NCBI RefSeq assembly: GCF_012489685.1 | Contig: NC_080045.1 | Coordinates: forward strand, 935,001-999,000 | Length of the DNA stretch: 64,000 nucleotides | Direction: 5' to 3' | DNA from: Lotus japonicus | Taxonomy: Eukaryota > Streptophyta > Magnoliopsida > Fabales > Fabaceae | The notes under the pieces: model-generated | Databases searched by the model: none | What the model was told of the DNA's origin: nothing | Seen by the model: the letters and a program-made list of their open reading frames with translations, nothing else | Program-made: the position numbers and the translations under genes | In this document: piece after piece, positions 35,466 to 47,668 of the stretch | How positions within the stretch are numbered: the first letter of the stretch is position 1 | How the letters are laid out: each line of letters starts with the position of its first letter

Positions 35466-37050
35466 CATCCCTCGGATGGCTAAACAAACTGCTCAAAGAG
35501 CGAAGGAGTATCAACATACTCAGAACTTACAGTTTTCCTAAAACTTGGACTCGACGACAATTCTCATTTCCAAATCTGATATTCAATTCCAAAGCTTGTA
35601 TCTGAGAGTGTTATTATTAATTAAAGGTTTAGAGGTTGTTTAATGTCTTATGAGTTTTCCTTGTAAAAATAGCTTCCTTTTAGTCTTATCGTATTTTCTA
35701 TAAGTTTCAAAGATCCCAAAATCCCAATGTAATTCCCAAAGAATGTCTCGATCCACTAAAAACAATAACAAGGCCCGAACTCCGTTCGTCCCGTCAAACT
35801 TTCTCAAACTCTTATAAAAATCCGGCATGACCTGCCCGTTATCCTCACTCCTCAGTACCACAGATATATGTTTTATGGCATAGTTAAATCAGCACAGTCA
35901 ACAAACATGTCACATATATCAACACATCCTAGGATAACCACGTAGCACTTAGCATGTAAAGCAGATATCACACATCCTAGGTTAATCACTTAACACATAG
36001 CATGTAATTCAAACTCAAAAACAGTCAGTAGATGAATCATCTACATTGTCAGCTGAAGCCTCAGAAAACCTTTTCCCAGTCAAACACAAACAAGTGCATA
36101 AACAGTAAATCAAGTCGAATACGTCGACACCTAAAGCATTAGCTAATAGTTCAGTGAGAAGCCATCACCTGTAGATCCTCTAGGGTTCTCTTCTATCACT
36201 CCTTCACAATCAGCTCCTTGTTCTTCGGGAAATTCCTCAAAAGAACCTTTTAGAGTAAAAACCACAGAATTCTATCAGAATCTATCAGAAACTCAGCAAT
36301 CAATGCTCACTAAGGTTACACGAAGTAGCATATACTCCGAGGTACGATAATCTAGCGCGAAAGGACAAGTTTTCGAAAAAAGAATTTTCTTCCTCCCCCT
36401 AGGGTTCTCTCGGCCACACATGGTAATTGTGTGTGTCGATTTTTCTTCTATCAAACTTGGTTCCTAGGTTATCATTGGTCGTAACTAAGGGTAATCTAAA
36501 CTCGGAAAAATTATCGGATCAAAAACTGTCGCAGGGGTATTTGGTCAATATTTTTAGCTCAGAATTTCAAAACTGAAATTTCAAAAAGCAAATTGGATGG
36601 GGACGTCACCAACGACGTTTATGACGACTAATCCTACTAGCACTAAGCTAAGGCGATAGTTTTCAGCCCAAAGGACGAAACTTTGTCCCAAAATGGGTAT
36701 TTGAAGCAGAATTGAAACTCGACGGTAGTTTTTCGAGAATCGGCGCAGTATTATTAGCTAAACATGCTCTTGGGCACGTAGGGAAGATGTTTAGATAGAA
36801 AAATGAAGTTATCTGGATAGTTTTGCAAAAACCTCAAAACTAAGAGCACAGAAAGACATAGTGAAAAGCTACGGAAACGACGATCAGAGGTAAGGATTAG
36901 TGACTATACCTCGATACGTTCAAGTAGCAACTGTTGGATCAACGATCAAGCAAGAAATGACAAAAATCTCTTCTCCTCCTCCTCTTGGTGAAGCTCGCAG
37001 GTTTAAGAGAGAAAATGGTGAAGTTTTGCCATTTTTTCTCATTTTCTTGC

Positions 37051-37058
37051 TATATATA
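37051..37058 (-). promoter_or_regulatory. TATA box of solo LTR 3
   Basis: TATATATA, 706 bp from the sense start of the LTR, aligned with the other LTR TATA boxes. Confidence 0.65.
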
Positions 37059-37764
37059 GAGGATGGAAAAACGCGGGAAAATGAAAGTTTCGCGATTCCG
37101 ATTTTTCCGGCTTCATTCTCCGTGAATTCTAAGATAGGTTTTGGCGACAGAATTCCAAAACTCAAAAGAGGTTTCTTGGATTTTAGGTGACTAATGCAAA
37201 GTCGGTGTAAATCTATTTTACCCGATAAGTTACTTTTTGCATTTGATGTCGGAAGAGAAAACTTCCTTCTGAAGAAAGATTGAAATCATCAAGAGAAATG
37301 GGTGTACGCGTGTGGAATCTTCATTTGAAGCTGCGAATAGAAAAAGTCTTCATCGTCGGTTGATTTTAGGTTTCTTGAACTATCAGGGTTTTAGTTTCGG
37401 CAAACTTCCGAGAATTGGAATCGGACGTTCGTAGATTCTAGGGTTTCGCCTTGAAACGATTGTCGTATAAGGATTAAGAGAAGTTCAAGCATTTCTCTGA
37501 AGATTTTTGGAATTAATTTCCATCGTGACTTTAAGTGTAAACTAGCTATTTACTAGGGTTTCTGCCCTAGGTTTAAGCGTATATCGATCGTGCTATACCT
37601 TTTATCGATTTTGATACAATCCTTAGACTTTTCCTGAACTTTCTCCTTCATAAATTTATTTCATTTAGTAAACTCTTGTTCAGGTTTCCCTTCACGATAC
37701 ATCAACCCTAATCGTGAATAGGATTTTATTCACTTATTCTAAACTTAAAAACTTGGGTCTTACA

Positions 37765-39961
37765 TGCTCCCATGTCAAAATTTGAGTATTCTTTCCCCGA
37801 TGTTACATTTCCCAAGGCTAACCTATGCAAATTTGTGTGGAAAATGAGTTTTCAAGGGAACATATCAAGTTGGAATGGAGGCTATGTTTGCCATGGCATG
37901 CCTCGTTTCCCAAATGGGTTCCCTATGCCAAGGTTCCCCCGTGCGCTCCAATGTCAAAAGTTGAGAATTATTTTCCCGATAATGGATTTCCAAAGGCTAA
38001 CTTATGCGAATTTCGGTGGAAAATGAGTTTTCAAGGGAAAATCTGAAGTTGGAAGGGACTCTTGGTTTGTCATGGCTTACCTCGTTTCCCAAATGGTTTC
38101 CCTAATCCAAGGTGCCCTTGTGAGCACCAATGTCAAAATTTGAGAATTCTTACCCCGATGATAGATTTCCCAAGGCTAACATATGCGAATTTGGGTGAAA
38201 AATGACTTTTCAAGGGAAAATCTCAAGTTGGAAGGGACTCTTTGTTTGTCGTGGCTTGCATTGTTGCCCAAATGGTTTCCTTATGCCAAGCTGCCCCCGT
38301 GAGCTCCCATGTCAATATTTGAGAATTTTTGCCCCGATGATGGATTTCACAAGGTTAACCTATGCGAATTTGGGTGGAAAATGAGTTTTCAAGGGAAAAT
38401 ATCAAGTTGGAAGGGACTCTTAGTTTGCCATGGCTTGCCTCGTTGCCCAAATGGTTTCCCTATGACATGGTGCCCCCGTGAGCTCTCATGTCAAAATTTG
38501 ACAATTCTTGCCCCGATGATGGATTTCCCAAGTCTAACCTATACGAATTTGGTGGAAAATCAGTTTTCAAGGGAAAATCTCAAGTTGAAAGGGACTCTTG
38601 GATTGCCATGGCTGGCCTCGTTGACCAAATGGTTTTCCTATGCCAAGGTGTCTCCGTGTGCTTCAAAGTCAAAATTTGAGAATTCTTGCCCGATGATGGA
38701 TTTCACAAGCTAACCTATACGAATTTGGGTGGAAAATGAGTTTTCAAGGGAAAATATCAAGTCGTAAGGGGAACTTGGTTTGTCATGGCATGCCTCGTTG
38801 CCCAATGGTTTGCCTCTGCCAAGGTGCCTCTTTGTGCTCCCATGTCAAAATTTGAGTATTCTTGCCCCGATGATACATTTCCCAAGGCTAACCTATGCAA
38901 ATTTGGGTGGAAAATGAGTTTTCAAGGGAACATATCAAGTTGGAAGGGAGGCTATGTTTGCCATGGCATGCCTCGTTTCCCAAATGGGTTCCCTATGCCA
39001 AGGTGCCCCCGTGTGCTCCAATGTCAAAAGTTGAGAATTATTTTCCCGATAATGGATTTCCAAAGGCTAACTTATGCGAATTTGGGTGGAAAATGAGTTT
39101 TCAAGGGAAACTCTCAAGTTGGAAGGGACTCTTGGTTTGCCATGGCTTACCTCGTTTCCCAAATGGTTTCCCTATTCCAAGGTTCCCTTGTGAGCACCAA
39201 TGTCAAAATTTGAGAATTCTTACCCCGATGATATATTTCCCAAGTCTAACCTATGCGAATTTGGGTGAAAAATGACTTTTCAAGGGAAAATCTCAAGTTG
39301 GAAGGGACTCTTTGTTTGCCATGGCTTGCATTGTTGCCCAAATGGTTTCCTTATGCCAAGCTGCCCCCGTGAGCTCCCATGTCAATATTTGAGAATTTTT
39401 GCCCTGATGATGGATTTCACAAGGTTAACCTATGCGAATTTGGGTGGAAAATGAGTTTTCAAGGGAAAATATCAAGTTGGAAGGGACTTCTTGTTTGTCA
39501 TGGCTTGCCTCGTTGCCCAAATGGTTTCCCTATGACATGGTGCCCCCGTGAGTTCTCATGTCAAAATTTGACGATTTTTGCCCGGTCATGGATTTCCCAA
39601 GGCTAACCTATACGAATTTGGGTGGAAATGAGTTTTCAAGGGAAAAATCTCAAGTTTGAAGGCAAACTCAGTTTTCCATGGCATGCCTCGTTGCCCAAAT
39701 GGTTTCCCTATGCCAAGGTGCCCCTATGAGCTCACATGTCAAAATTTGAGAATTTTTACCATATGGACGGATTTCCTAAGGCTATCCTATGACAATTTGG
39801 GTGGAAAATGATTATTTAAGGGAAATTCTCCAGTTGGAAGGGGGACTTGGTTTGCCATTGCATACCTTGTTGCCCAAATGGTTTCCATATGCCAAGGTGC
39901 CCCCATGAGCTTCCATGTCAAAATTTGAGAATTATTGCCCCGACGATGGATTTCCCAAGGC
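37765..39961. repeat. Satellite HOR-beta, second block
   Basis: Further units of the 1069-1070 bp six-mer: GACATGGTGCCCCC at about 38464 and 39533, CTGGCCTCGTTGACC at 38617, AGTTGAGAATTATTTTCCCG at about 37959 and 39029. After about 39655 the monomers are more divergent and the higher-order pattern fades. Confidence 0.93.
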
Positions 39962-40858
39962 CTATGAAATACAGACTCGGACACGGACACGGGCGGGAAC
40001 GCCGACACGGCTAAACTCCAGAAAATAGGATACGGGCACACGACTTATTAAAAAAATAAACATGATAATTTATTTACAAAATTAATAGAACATCGTACTA
40101 TAATATGTTGATCAATTCAATACAATAACATACATAATTAAGTCAGTAACAATGCAGCTTAATAGAAGCTACAGAAGCTTGAAATTTTTACTATTTATCA
40201 ATATCAGTCTACATTTTACCAAAGATTGGGAGAATTTGAACTAAAACATAATTCAACCACTAGTTTGACTGTATGGTAATCAAAAATTTCAGAAAGTCTT
40301 ACATATTTATGGTAGTGTATATGTATATATAATATAATCGAATAGGAGAAACCTTAAGAAACTAATTTAGGATATTATATCTGTATATTTGGGATTGAAT
40401 CATGCAATAAAATGGTATTGAATAAATGAATGGTACTCAAGGGGTGGAAACCCTGTTACAAATAGGAAAAGCAAAGAACCGAGAAAAGCAAGGGAAGAAA
40501 GAATTCACAGCGTCATGTTTGTGCGTTATGAGCCACAGATTCTGTTTTGATTACGTTTGTTTGTTGTTTAATTAGATAAGGTTGTTTTATTTTTAATTTT
40601 TTTTTTCAGTCAGAATATAATAAAAAAAATAGTACAAGTGTCACCTATGTGAGTCCAGCCATAACGGTGTGTCGGCTTGGTATATAAGCCGTGTCCACGC
40701 CGTGTCCAAGCAGTGTCCGAGCCAAGAAATAAATTTTTTTTTCAGACACGCCCCTGACGTGTCCGACACGTGTCGGTCACATGTCGGTGGCGTGTCCGTG
40801 TCGTCCGCCAGTCGGACACGCGGACATGCCTCTGTTTTGAAGTGTCTGTGCTTCCTAG
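39962..40858. mobile_element. Non-autonomous hAT-like element rich in GACACG motifs (897 bp)
   Basis: Interrupts a satellite monomer with an 8-bp duplication CCCAAGGC at 39954-39961 and 40859-40866. The ends form an imperfect inverted repeat: CTATGAAATACAGAC on the left; CTAGGAAGCACAGAC when the right end is read on the other strand. Both subterminal regions carry clusters of CGGACACG or CGTGTCC; the middle is AT-rich and non-coding. An 8-bp duplication with short inverted repeats suggests the hAT superfamily, but the termini are not the usual CAGGG form, so the class is tentative. Confidence 0.75.
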
Positions 40859-40866
40859 CCCAAGGC

Positions 40867-41590
40867 TAACTTATGCGAATTTGGGTGGAAAATGAGTTTT
40901 CAAGGGAAAATCTCAAGTTGGAAGGGAAACATGGTTTGTCACTGCATGCCTCGTTGCCCAAATGGTTTCTTTATGTCAAGGTGCCCCCGTGAGCTCCCAT
41001 GTCATAATTTGAGAATTCTTCCCCCGAGGATGGATTTCCAAAGGCTAACCTATGCAAATTTGGGTGGAAAATGAGTTTTCAAGGGAAAATCTCAATTTAG
41101 AAGGGAAACTTTGTTTTTCATGGCATGCCTCGTTGCCCAAATGGTTTCCCTATGCCAAGGTGCCCCCATTAGCTCCCATGTTAAAATTTGAGAATTCTTG
41201 CCCCGATGATGGATTTCTCAAGGCTAACCTATGCAAATTTGGGTGGAAAATGAGTTTTTACAGGAAAATATTAAGTTGGAAGAGAGACTTGGTTTGCCAT
41301 GGCATACCTCGTTGCTCAAATGGTTTCCCTATGCCAAGGTTCTCTTGTGAGCTCCCATGTCAAAATTTGAGAATTCTTGCCCCAAGGATGATCTTCCCAA
41401 GGCTAACCTATGCAAATTTGGGTGGAAAATGAGTTTTCAAGGGAACGTATCAAGTTGGAACGGAGGCTTGGTTTACCATGGCACACCCCGTTGCCCAAAT
41501 GGTTTCCCTATGCCAAGGTGCATCCGGGAGCTCTCATGTCAAAATTTGAGAATTCTTGCCCCGATGATAGATTTCTCAAGTCTGACCTAG
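40867..41590. repeat. Satellite, last block (divergent monomers)
   Basis: About four 178-bp monomers continuing in register from 39961. They end abruptly at about 41588 (CAAGTCTGACCTAG), where gypsy pol sequence begins. No satellite is seen to the right of this point. Confidence 0.92.
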
Positions 41591-42497
41591 CAGGCTTACT
41601 GCTGAGAGGAACCAGCTGATTGAGGAATTACAGGCCCAATTGGCTCAAGCTCATAACAGAATGAAGCAGCAAGCAGACAAGAGAAGGAGGGACATCCAAT
41701 TTGAGATAGGGGACAAGGTTTACCTGAAGATCCAACCCTACAAACTAAAGAACTTAGCAAAGAGGGTTAACCAAAAGCTAAGCCCAAGGTTCTATGGGCC
41801 CTTTGAGATTATAGAGAAAATCAGTCATGTGGCTTACAAACTATTACTCCGTGAAGAGAGCAAGGTTCACCCTGTGTTCCACATTTCTCTACTTAAGAAA
41901 TCCATGAAAGCTAAAACCCTAACCCAATCCTTGCCAGCCTGCATGAGTGAGGAGTGGGAACTTCAGCAGGAACCAGAACAAGTCCTAGCAGTAAGAGAAT
42001 CTCCTGCAGGGGGCCAAGAGGTGTTCATCAAATGGAAGACCCTACCAGACTTTGAGAATTCTTGGAACCAGTGACTTGGGTGGAAGAGCATTTTCCAGAT
42101 ATCCTCCTTGAGGGCAAGGAGCTTTTTGAAGGGGGTAGAGATGATGAGAACCCACCCAAAAGCCCTGGTAACTTAAGGCCCAAGATAGTACAAGTATACT
42201 CTAGAAGGGGCAAGAAGGGAATTAGTGAGAATTCTCACTAGTGCTCACTTTTGGTGCTGAGGTGTTAGAGGTGTTAGAGAGAGTGTGAGGTGAGGAATCT
42301 GGCTATTAAAGAAGGGTCAGAGAATGAGTAGGTAGGCAAGATCAGTATTGGATATTGGAGGCTAGCAGCATCCTCGAAATTGCTGGAATCTTTTCTTTTC
42401 CCTTGTACCTTTTCTTTCCCAGTTTTCTTGTATTTTCCCTAAAACCTGAGCTGAGTATTCTCAGTGATTCATTAATATAATACTCTATTTCTCTGTT
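41591..42497 (+). pseudogene. Element D fragment: integrase end and chromodomain of a Reina-like gypsy
   Basis: 5'-truncated pol. It reads LTAERNQLIEELQAQLAQ, then RMKQQADKRRRD, GDKVYLKIQPY and PRFYGPFEIIEKI (integrase C-terminal module). HPVFHISLLKK comes next, then a chromodomain-like VFIKWKTLPDFENSW. A one-base deletion at about 42062 shifts the frame; the next frame continues PVTWVEEHFPD to PKIVQVYSRRGKKG and a stop near 42241. The same VYSRRGK motif ends the pol of element C. The remainder up to 42497 is probably its 3' LTR, resumed at 47932 after C. Confidence 0.85.
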
Positions 42498-42890
42498 TGT
42501 TAGGACCGATGACCCAATCGCAGGCCCAAGGGAATCACTGGCTCAAGAGGGGAGTGGACCCAAGATATGGAGAGTATATTCTAGAAGGGGTAAAGGGGGA
42601 AATAGGGCTAAGGGATAACTAACTAACAGCCAGCTGTTGAGAGAGAGGGTGAGAGCTGATTGTAATCCCAGAGTATAAGGGACGTTGAGGAAGGTAGAGA
42701 GAGTATCTTATGTAATCTAGTGCATAGAAATGAATAGGAAGCTTTGAGCTTCCTATAGGAGCCTAGCTCTGGTCAGATTCAGGAGATATTACTCCCTTTC
42801 TGTAGTTCCCAAATCCATTAATAAGCAATCAAATACATTTTTAGTTCAATCTGTGCATTTCTTTGGTTTCCTTTGTTAAGGTTCTCAACA
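42498..42890 (+). repeat. 5' LTR of element C
   Basis: Matches 47548-47926, with an extra 14 bp near 42683 between AAGG repeats and TTAAGG where the partner has TTGAGG near the end. No clear TATA box was recognised. Confidence 0.95.
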
Positions 42891-42894
42891 AAAT

Positions 42895-42914
42895 TGGTCC
42901 GACCTGCCGGATCG
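42895..42914 (+). other. Primer binding site of element C (tRNA-Tyr-like)
   Basis: TGGTCCGACCTGCCGGATCG begins four bases after the 5' LTR. From memory, plant tRNA-Tyr ends CCGGTAGGTCGGA plus CCA, which would pair almost perfectly. It is not the initiator tRNA-Met type used by element A. Confidence 0.55.
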
Positions 42915-42934
42915 CTACGCCGGTGAACCAGTGA

Positions 42935-45900
42935 ATGCCACCCAGAAAATCCAAACACACGACGATTCAGATGGAGGCGAAGATCGATGCACTAGAGGGA
43001 GAGCTCGCGGTGATGCGTTCGTCTTTAGCAGCGGTGACGACGGCAGTCAAAGATCTTCCAACGTCACTTGTGGCGATGCTGGAACGATCCTTGGGAAAAT
43101 CCTTACAAATGGAGGGAGCGAGTGGTAACCAGGAAAAAGGAGAAGGCTCCGGAGGAGGAACTCCGGCAACGACAGGGGAAACTGTGAGTGAACGGAGGAA
43201 TCACCACTTGCACGGAGACGCACTGACTGAGTTCCGCCAATCGGTGAAGAAGGTGGAGCTGCCACTCTTCGATGGTCGTGATCCAGCTGGTTGGATCTCG
43301 CGTGCGGAGGTGTACTTCAGGGTACAGGAGACGTCACCAGAAGTGAGGGTGAGCTTGGCACAACTAAGCATGGAGGGATCCACCATCCACTTCTTCAATG
43401 CCTTGTTCGAAGCTGAAGACCCACTGACTTGGGAGAAGCTCTGCGGTGCCTTGTTGGAACGCTACGGCGGTCATGGCGATGGTGACGTATACTAGCAACT
43501 GACGGCGCTGCGTCAAAAGGGCACGGTTGAGGAATATATTACTGAATTCGAGTACCTCACAGCCCAAATCCCTAAATTGCCCGATAAGCAATTTCAGGGA
43601 TACTTCCTGCATGGGTTGAGGGAAGAGATAAGGGGAAAGGTGCGGAGCTTGGCGGCGATGGGCGGAGTAACCCGATCGAAGTTGCTCTTGATCGCTCGAG
43701 CTGTTGAGAAGGAGGTGAAAGGAGATAGCGGGTCGGGCTACGCTCGGAGTTCCCGTTTTGGTGGAACAGGTTTCAGATCTGGGGCTGGAGGTTCGGGTCG
43801 ACCCGGAGGCACCGATTGGGTCATGGTGAAAGGCATGAAGGATAATGGGCCGCTAAACAACAAGCCTGTTTTTAATAGCCCAAAGCCAGACCAAAAACCA
43901 GCAGCGGAACAAAGACGCTCGGGCCCACGAGACCGGGGTTTTTCACACCTCACTTACCAAGAATTATTGGAACGGAAGAAAAAGGGCCAATGCTTCAAAT
44001 GCGGTGGCTCATACCATCCAATGCATCAATGTCCGGACAAGCAACTTAGGGTGTTGCTGGTAGAAGACGGTGACGAAGACGCTTCAGAAGGGAACATTCT
44101 TGCTGTTGAGATGAACGAGGAAGAAGAGGAGATCGACGGCGAGCTGAGTGTGATGTGTCTGTACAACCTCGCCGACGGAAACCGTGAGCAACCACAAACA
44201 ATGAGGTTGCAGGGGAAGATTAATGGTGTCCCCGTCCTAGTCTTGGTCGATAGTGGGGCCACTCACAACTTCATTGATCAGAAGGTGGTTCAGAGGATGG
44301 GGTGGGAGGTGGAAGACACACCCCGCTTGTCAATCAAGTTAGGAGATGGTTTCCAGTCCCACACCAGAGGACGCTGCAAGCGGATCGAGCTCGAGATGGG
44401 AGAATATCGGCTCATTTGCTCTCCTCACCTCTTTGATTTAGGAGGGCCAGACGTTGTGCTGGGAATAGAATGGCTCAAAACTCTTGGGGATACCATTGCA
44501 AATTGGAGCAAGCATACCTTGAGTTTCTGGAGCGGCATACAGTGGGTCAGGCTACAAGGGGTGAGTTCTGGTAAAGACCCCACGGTAGCTTTGCAGAGTA
44601 TGTTAAGCAAGACTGGGAGGATGGGTTCCGGAGCGCTGAGATCCATAGGTCAAGCACACCCTACTGAAATTGACCTACCACAGTTGTCGGCTACGCAACA
44701 AGAAGAATTACAGAATATGCTAAGTAAATATGCTGAGGTATTTGAATCCAAACAGGGTCTTCCACCAAGCAGGGACAAGGAACACTGCATCAACATTAAG
44801 GAGGGTTATGGGCCAGTGAATGTAAGACCGTATCGCTATCCCCACTTGCACAAAAACGAGATTGAAAAGCAAGTGCAAGAGATGTTGGCAACGGGAATTA
44901 TTCGTCACAGCTCCAGTGCGTATTCCAGCCCGGTGATTTTAGTAAAGAAAAAGGATCAGACCTGGCGCATGTGTGTAGACTATCGCGCTCTGAACAAGGC
45001 AAGGATTCCAGACAAGTTTCCGATCCCGGTCATTGAGGAGCTCCTAGATGAATTGAACGGTGCAAGATATTTCTCAAAACTTGATTTGAAATCAGGGTAC
45101 CACCAAGTTCGTGTGAAGGCGGAGGATGTGCATAAGACTGCATTCAGAACACACGAAGGGCATTACGAATTCATGGTAATGCCATTCGGACTCATGAATG
45201 CCCCGTCAACGTTTCAAAGCTTGATGAACGAGGTATTTCGATCCATGTTGAGGAAAGGAGTTTTAGTCTTCTTCGATGATATACTTGTCTATAGCAACAA
45301 TTGGGAAACACACTTGGCTCACTTGGATAAGGTGCTGCAGCTCCTACAACAGCAGAGTTTGACGGCTAATCGGAAAAAATGTCAATTTGCACAGCGGTCG
45401 GTGGAATATTTGGGGCATATAATATCTGAACGGGGAGTAGCAGTGGACCCAAATAAGGTGGTTAGTGTCACGAAATGGCCAGTACCAAAGAATGTTAAAG
45501 GCGTGAGGGGTTTCCTCGGTTTAACGGGTTATTACAGGAAGTTCATCCGAGACTATGGTAAAATCGCAAAACCTCTCACAGAGCTCACCAAGAAGGAAGC
45601 ATTTCAGTGGGGACCTGCTGCTCAACAAGCTTTTGAGGCATTGAAGGAGAAGCTAACAACAACCCTTGTTTTAGCCTTACCAGATTTTGGTAAAGAGTTT
45701 CTGATAGAGTGTGATGCTTCGGGGAGTGGGTTGGGAGCCATCCTTATGCAAGGCAAGAATCCAATAGCTTATTTTAGCAAGGCTCTAGGAACACGAAACT
45801 TGGCTAAATCCGCTTATGAGAAAGAATTGATGGCGGTCGCATTAGCAATTCAACATTGGAGACCTTACTTGTTGGGTCGGAAATTCCTTGTGTCTACTGA

Positions 45901-47668
45901 CCAGAAAAGCCTTAAGGAATTACTTCACCAGAAGATTGTAACTGGTGATCAACAGAACTGGGCTGCTAAGTTATTGGGGTATAATTTTGATATAATTTAC
46001 AAACCGGGTAAGTTGAACAAGGGGGCAGATGCTCTATCGCGGCTGGAAGAATATGGCGAAAATCGGGCTATGGTTACTTATCCTCTGTGGGCAGAACATA
46101 AATTGGTGGCAGAGGAAAACCAGAGAGATGAGAAGCTCCAGCAATTGATTGCAGACCTGCAAGCTGACCCGGCAACACATCCCGACTACAGTTATCACCA
46201 AGGGGTACTGTTATATCAAGGTAGGCTAGTCCTGACCCATAATTCTTCCTTAATTCCCCGAATGCTTCATGAGTTTCACACGACACCACACGGTGGGCAT
46301 TCCGGGTTCCTCCGGACGTACCGTCGCCTAGCAGCTAACCTATATTGGCCAGGAATGAAGAGTGCGGTACAGGAATTTGTCTGCAGCTGCGACACTTGTC
46401 AGCGGCAGAAATACTTAGCATCTTCTCCGGCGGGCCTTTTGCAGCCGTTACCCATACCTGAGCAAGTGTGGGAAGATTTGTCAATTGACTTCATCACGGG
46501 GTTGCCTAAGTCTAAGGGATACGAAGCAGTTCTGGTGGTAGTCGATCGGTTGTCAAAGTATTGCCACTTTGTTCCGCTGAAACATCCCTACACCGCGAAG
46601 AGCATAGCAGAATTGTTTACCAAGGAAGTGATTCGCTTGCACGGCATTCCTTCATCGATTGTAAGTGACCGAGATCCCGTGTTTATGAGTCACTTTTGGA
46701 AGGAGCTTTTCAGATTGCAAGGTACTCAACTGAAAATGAGTTCGGCTTATCACCCGGAGTCAGATGGGCAAACGGAAGTAGTCAACCGCTGTTTGGAGAC
46801 TTACTTGCGTTGTTTTTCCTCCGATCAGCCCAAAACGTGGGTCACTTGGGTACATTGGGCTGAATATTGGTTCAACACGACATTTCACTCTGCCACAAAT
46901 CGAACCCCTTTCGAGGTGGTCTACGGTCGCAAACCTCCTGTGATAACTCGTTGGGGACTTGGGGAAACGCGGGTTGAGGCTGTGCAAAGAGAATTGAGTG
47001 ACAGAGATGAAACACTCCGACAACTTAAGGAACAATTGTTGCGTGCCCAGGATCGAATGAAAACTATGGCTGATGCCAAGAGAGTGGAGAAGTCTTTCGC
47101 TGTGGGAGAATGGGTTTTTGTCAAGCTTCGCGCACACCGTCAACAATCGGTGGTCACTCGTATTCATGCCAAGCTCGCGGCCCGTTACTTTGGCCCTTTC
47201 CCCATCGTGGCACGAATCGGTGCAGTGGCCTATAAGCTGCAATTACCAGAAGGCTCGCGCGTTCACCCGGTCTTTCATGTGTCGCTCCTCAAGAAGGCTG
47301 TGGGAAATTACTCAGAGGATGCGACTCTTCCTGATCAATTGGAAGGAGAGGGCCCTGAGATGGTGCAACCGGAAACAATCTTAGCGGCTCGCGTGGTGAA
47401 GCTCCATGACGATTCTGTACAGCAGCTACTGATTAAGTGGCAAGGGAAGTCTGCTGAGGATGCTACTTGGGAGGATGCGATCACCATTCAAAGTCAATTC
47501 CCTCACTTCAACCTTGAGGACAAGGTTGTGGTTTCAGAAGGTGGCATTGTTAGGACCGATGACCCAATCGCAGGCCCAAGGGAATCACTGGCTCAAGAGG
47601 GGAGTGGACCCAAGATATGGAGAGTATATTCTAGAAGGGGTAAAGGGGGAAATAGGGCTAAGGGATAA
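42935..47668 (+). pseudogene. gag-pol of element C, single frame with one in-frame amber codon
   Basis: 1577 codons from ATG 42935 to the stop at 47668, counting an in-frame TAG at 43493-43495 (codon 187, inside the capsid region after GDGDVY). Approximate positions: capsid region 100-230; one zinc knuckle CFKCGGSYHPMHQC (353); protease LVDSGATHNFID (438); RT MCVDYRALN, FMVMPFGLMNAP and FFDDILVYS (779); RNase H ECDASGSGLGA (924); integrase HHCC (about 1115), IDFITGLP (1183), IVSDRDPVF (1241), catalytic Glu region (1281); GPFPIVARIGAVAYK; chromodomain LLIKWQGKSAEDATWE (about 1500). The last 40 codons lie inside the 3' LTR. Without the amber the frame would be complete; whether TAG is a mutation or is read through cannot be decided here, and mutation is likelier. 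Confidence 0.9.

Larger units (their letters stand above)
33921..37764 (-). mobile_element. Solo LTR 3 (3844 bp) in the satellite
   Basis: The plus strand starts TGTAACACCCCGATTTCGG and ends GGGTCTTACA; TGCTC flanks it at 33916-33920 and 37765-37769. The HOR-beta register is exact across it. It has a TATA box at 37051-37058, its own 37-40 bp minisatellite at 35201-35465, and a truncated LTR ORF at 34373-34501. Related to the A and B LTRs but a distinct subfamily. Confidence 0.95.

Noticed and set aside
1..41590. CRISPR-like array of regular repeats
   Set aside because: Repeats are head-to-tail 178-bp monomers without unique spacers, in plant DNA; a satellite.
42263..42497. Definite 3' LTR start for element D
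   Set aside because: TGTTAGAGG at 42263 resembles the LTR start of C, but the pol-LTR overlap seen in C means the start could be earlier; no duplication or partner LTR to decide.
44720..47242. Long minus-strand ORFs inside element C pol (up to 160 codons)
   Set aside because: Shadows of the plus-strand gag-pol frame with no motif of their own.
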